From G963666945 sp963666945 (GTDB lineage: Bacteria > Bacteroidota > Bacteroidia > Bacteroidales > Marinifilaceae): 13,897 nucleotides of DNA. Shown piece after piece: positions 13,563 through 13,897 of the stretch; the stretch's first letter is position 1, and the number at the start of each line of letters is the position of its first letter. A program made the position numbers and the translations under genes. The notes below the pieces were generated by a model. The model saw only the letters and a program-made list of their open reading frames with translations, did not search any database and had not been told where the DNA came from. Where the stretch lies: assembly GCA_963666945.2 (NCBI GenBank), contig CAXXRT010000022.1, positions 1 through 13,897 of the forward strand. Reading direction: 5' to 3'.

Positions 13563-13897
13563 ATGTACTGGTGGAACAGCGCTCTCTTGCTGCTAGCGGT
13601 TTTGATGGGAGTTTCGGCGACGGCGTCCGCTCAGGACGTTCCGCCTGAATCGGGTGTGGATGCGGCCCCCGTCGAGGCGACGGAGCCCGTCGCGGATGCA
13701 ACGGACAAGGAGGCGCAACCCGTTGAGCCTTCCGTGGCTCCGTCCGTGCCGGTTGAACCCGCCCAACCTGTCGTCGAACAAACGCAGCCTTCAACAGAGG
13801 CGAACCCCGAAGCCGCTCCCGCCGCCGAAGAGGCGACCCCGGAGGATGTGCCGGCCACGGAGGACCGCTTCCGGCAGAGCGTTTTAATCCAAACCCG
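13563..13897 (+). CDS. Exported protein with Pro/Ala/Glu-rich linker, 3' end outside the window
   Basis: Open from the ATG at 13563 (GAGG seven bases upstream) to the window edge; 111 complete codons are seen. Residues 1-23 are a Sec signal peptide with a hydrophobic core (ALLLLAVLMG) and the cleavage site ASA before Gln24; there is no lipobox. Residues ~24-100 are a low-complexity Pro/Ala/Glu/Val linker (VEPSVAP, PVEPAQPVVEQ) typical of periplasmic or envelope proteins. A folded domain seems to begin at DRFRQSVLIQT. That is too little to name it; an outer-membrane or periplasmic protein is likely. Confidence 0.72.
   Translation, partial: MYWWNSALLLLAVLMGVSATASAQDVPPESGVDAAPVEATEPVADATDKEAQPVEPSVAPSVPVEPAQPVVEQTQPSTEANPEAAPAAEEATPEDVPATEDRFRQSVLIQT

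Overview
The window looks like chromosomal DNA from a diderm (Gram-negative) bacterium of fairly high GC content. The key marker is LptD, the outer-membrane lipopolysaccharide insertion protein. Two adjacent lipoproteins combine cysteine-rich modules with very long aspartate tracts, a style common in Myxococcota and related 'deltaproteobacterial' lineages. That placement is inference from protein style, not from a marker phylogeny. No rRNA, tRNA, CRISPR array, transposase, integrase or phage gene was seen.

Layout, left to right. (1) 2-802 (+) is a probably 5'-truncated gene with an HEFQH zinc-peptidase-like motif; 914-1795 (+) is a PfkB-family sugar or nucleoside kinase. (2) Facing it on the minus strand is a tight three-gene operon read from 5388 down to 1866: HAD hydrolase, gamma-class carbonic anhydrase-like hexapeptide protein, then lptD. 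The joints are ATGA and GTGA stop/start overlaps, behind a TTGACA-N17-TAGCAT promoter. (3) 5583-6686 and 6853-8898 (+) are two secreted lipoproteins with cysteine modules and Asp-rich minisatellite tracts, each with its own promoter and each followed by a hairpin terminator. (4) 9001-10383 (+) is a CCA-adding enzyme/poly(A) polymerase family protein with an HD domain. (5) On the minus strand, 11652-10429 is a membrane-anchored metallophosphoesterase, 12468-11806 is a chimeric membrane protein and 13269-12586 is an unrecognised soluble protein. (6) 13563 to the window end (+) is the start of an exported protein with a Pro/Ala/Glu-rich linker.

The most striking feature is at 11314-12905. A block of about 0.8 kb holding the 5' third of the metallophosphoesterase gene, its promoter and the 3' half of the upstream neighbour has been tandemly duplicated. 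The internal junction joins the two coding sequences in frame. This gives a new 220-codon gene with a membrane domain from the phosphoesterase, a C-terminal module from the neighbour and a copied promoter and start region. It appears to be a gene born by tandem duplication and fusion, and it has stayed open.

Smaller points: an inverted repeat overlaps the promoter of the first lipoprotein gene, a pair of exact 10-bp direct repeats lies just upstream of the promoter at 13330-13358, and four promoters share an extended -10 (TGC-TAC) element.
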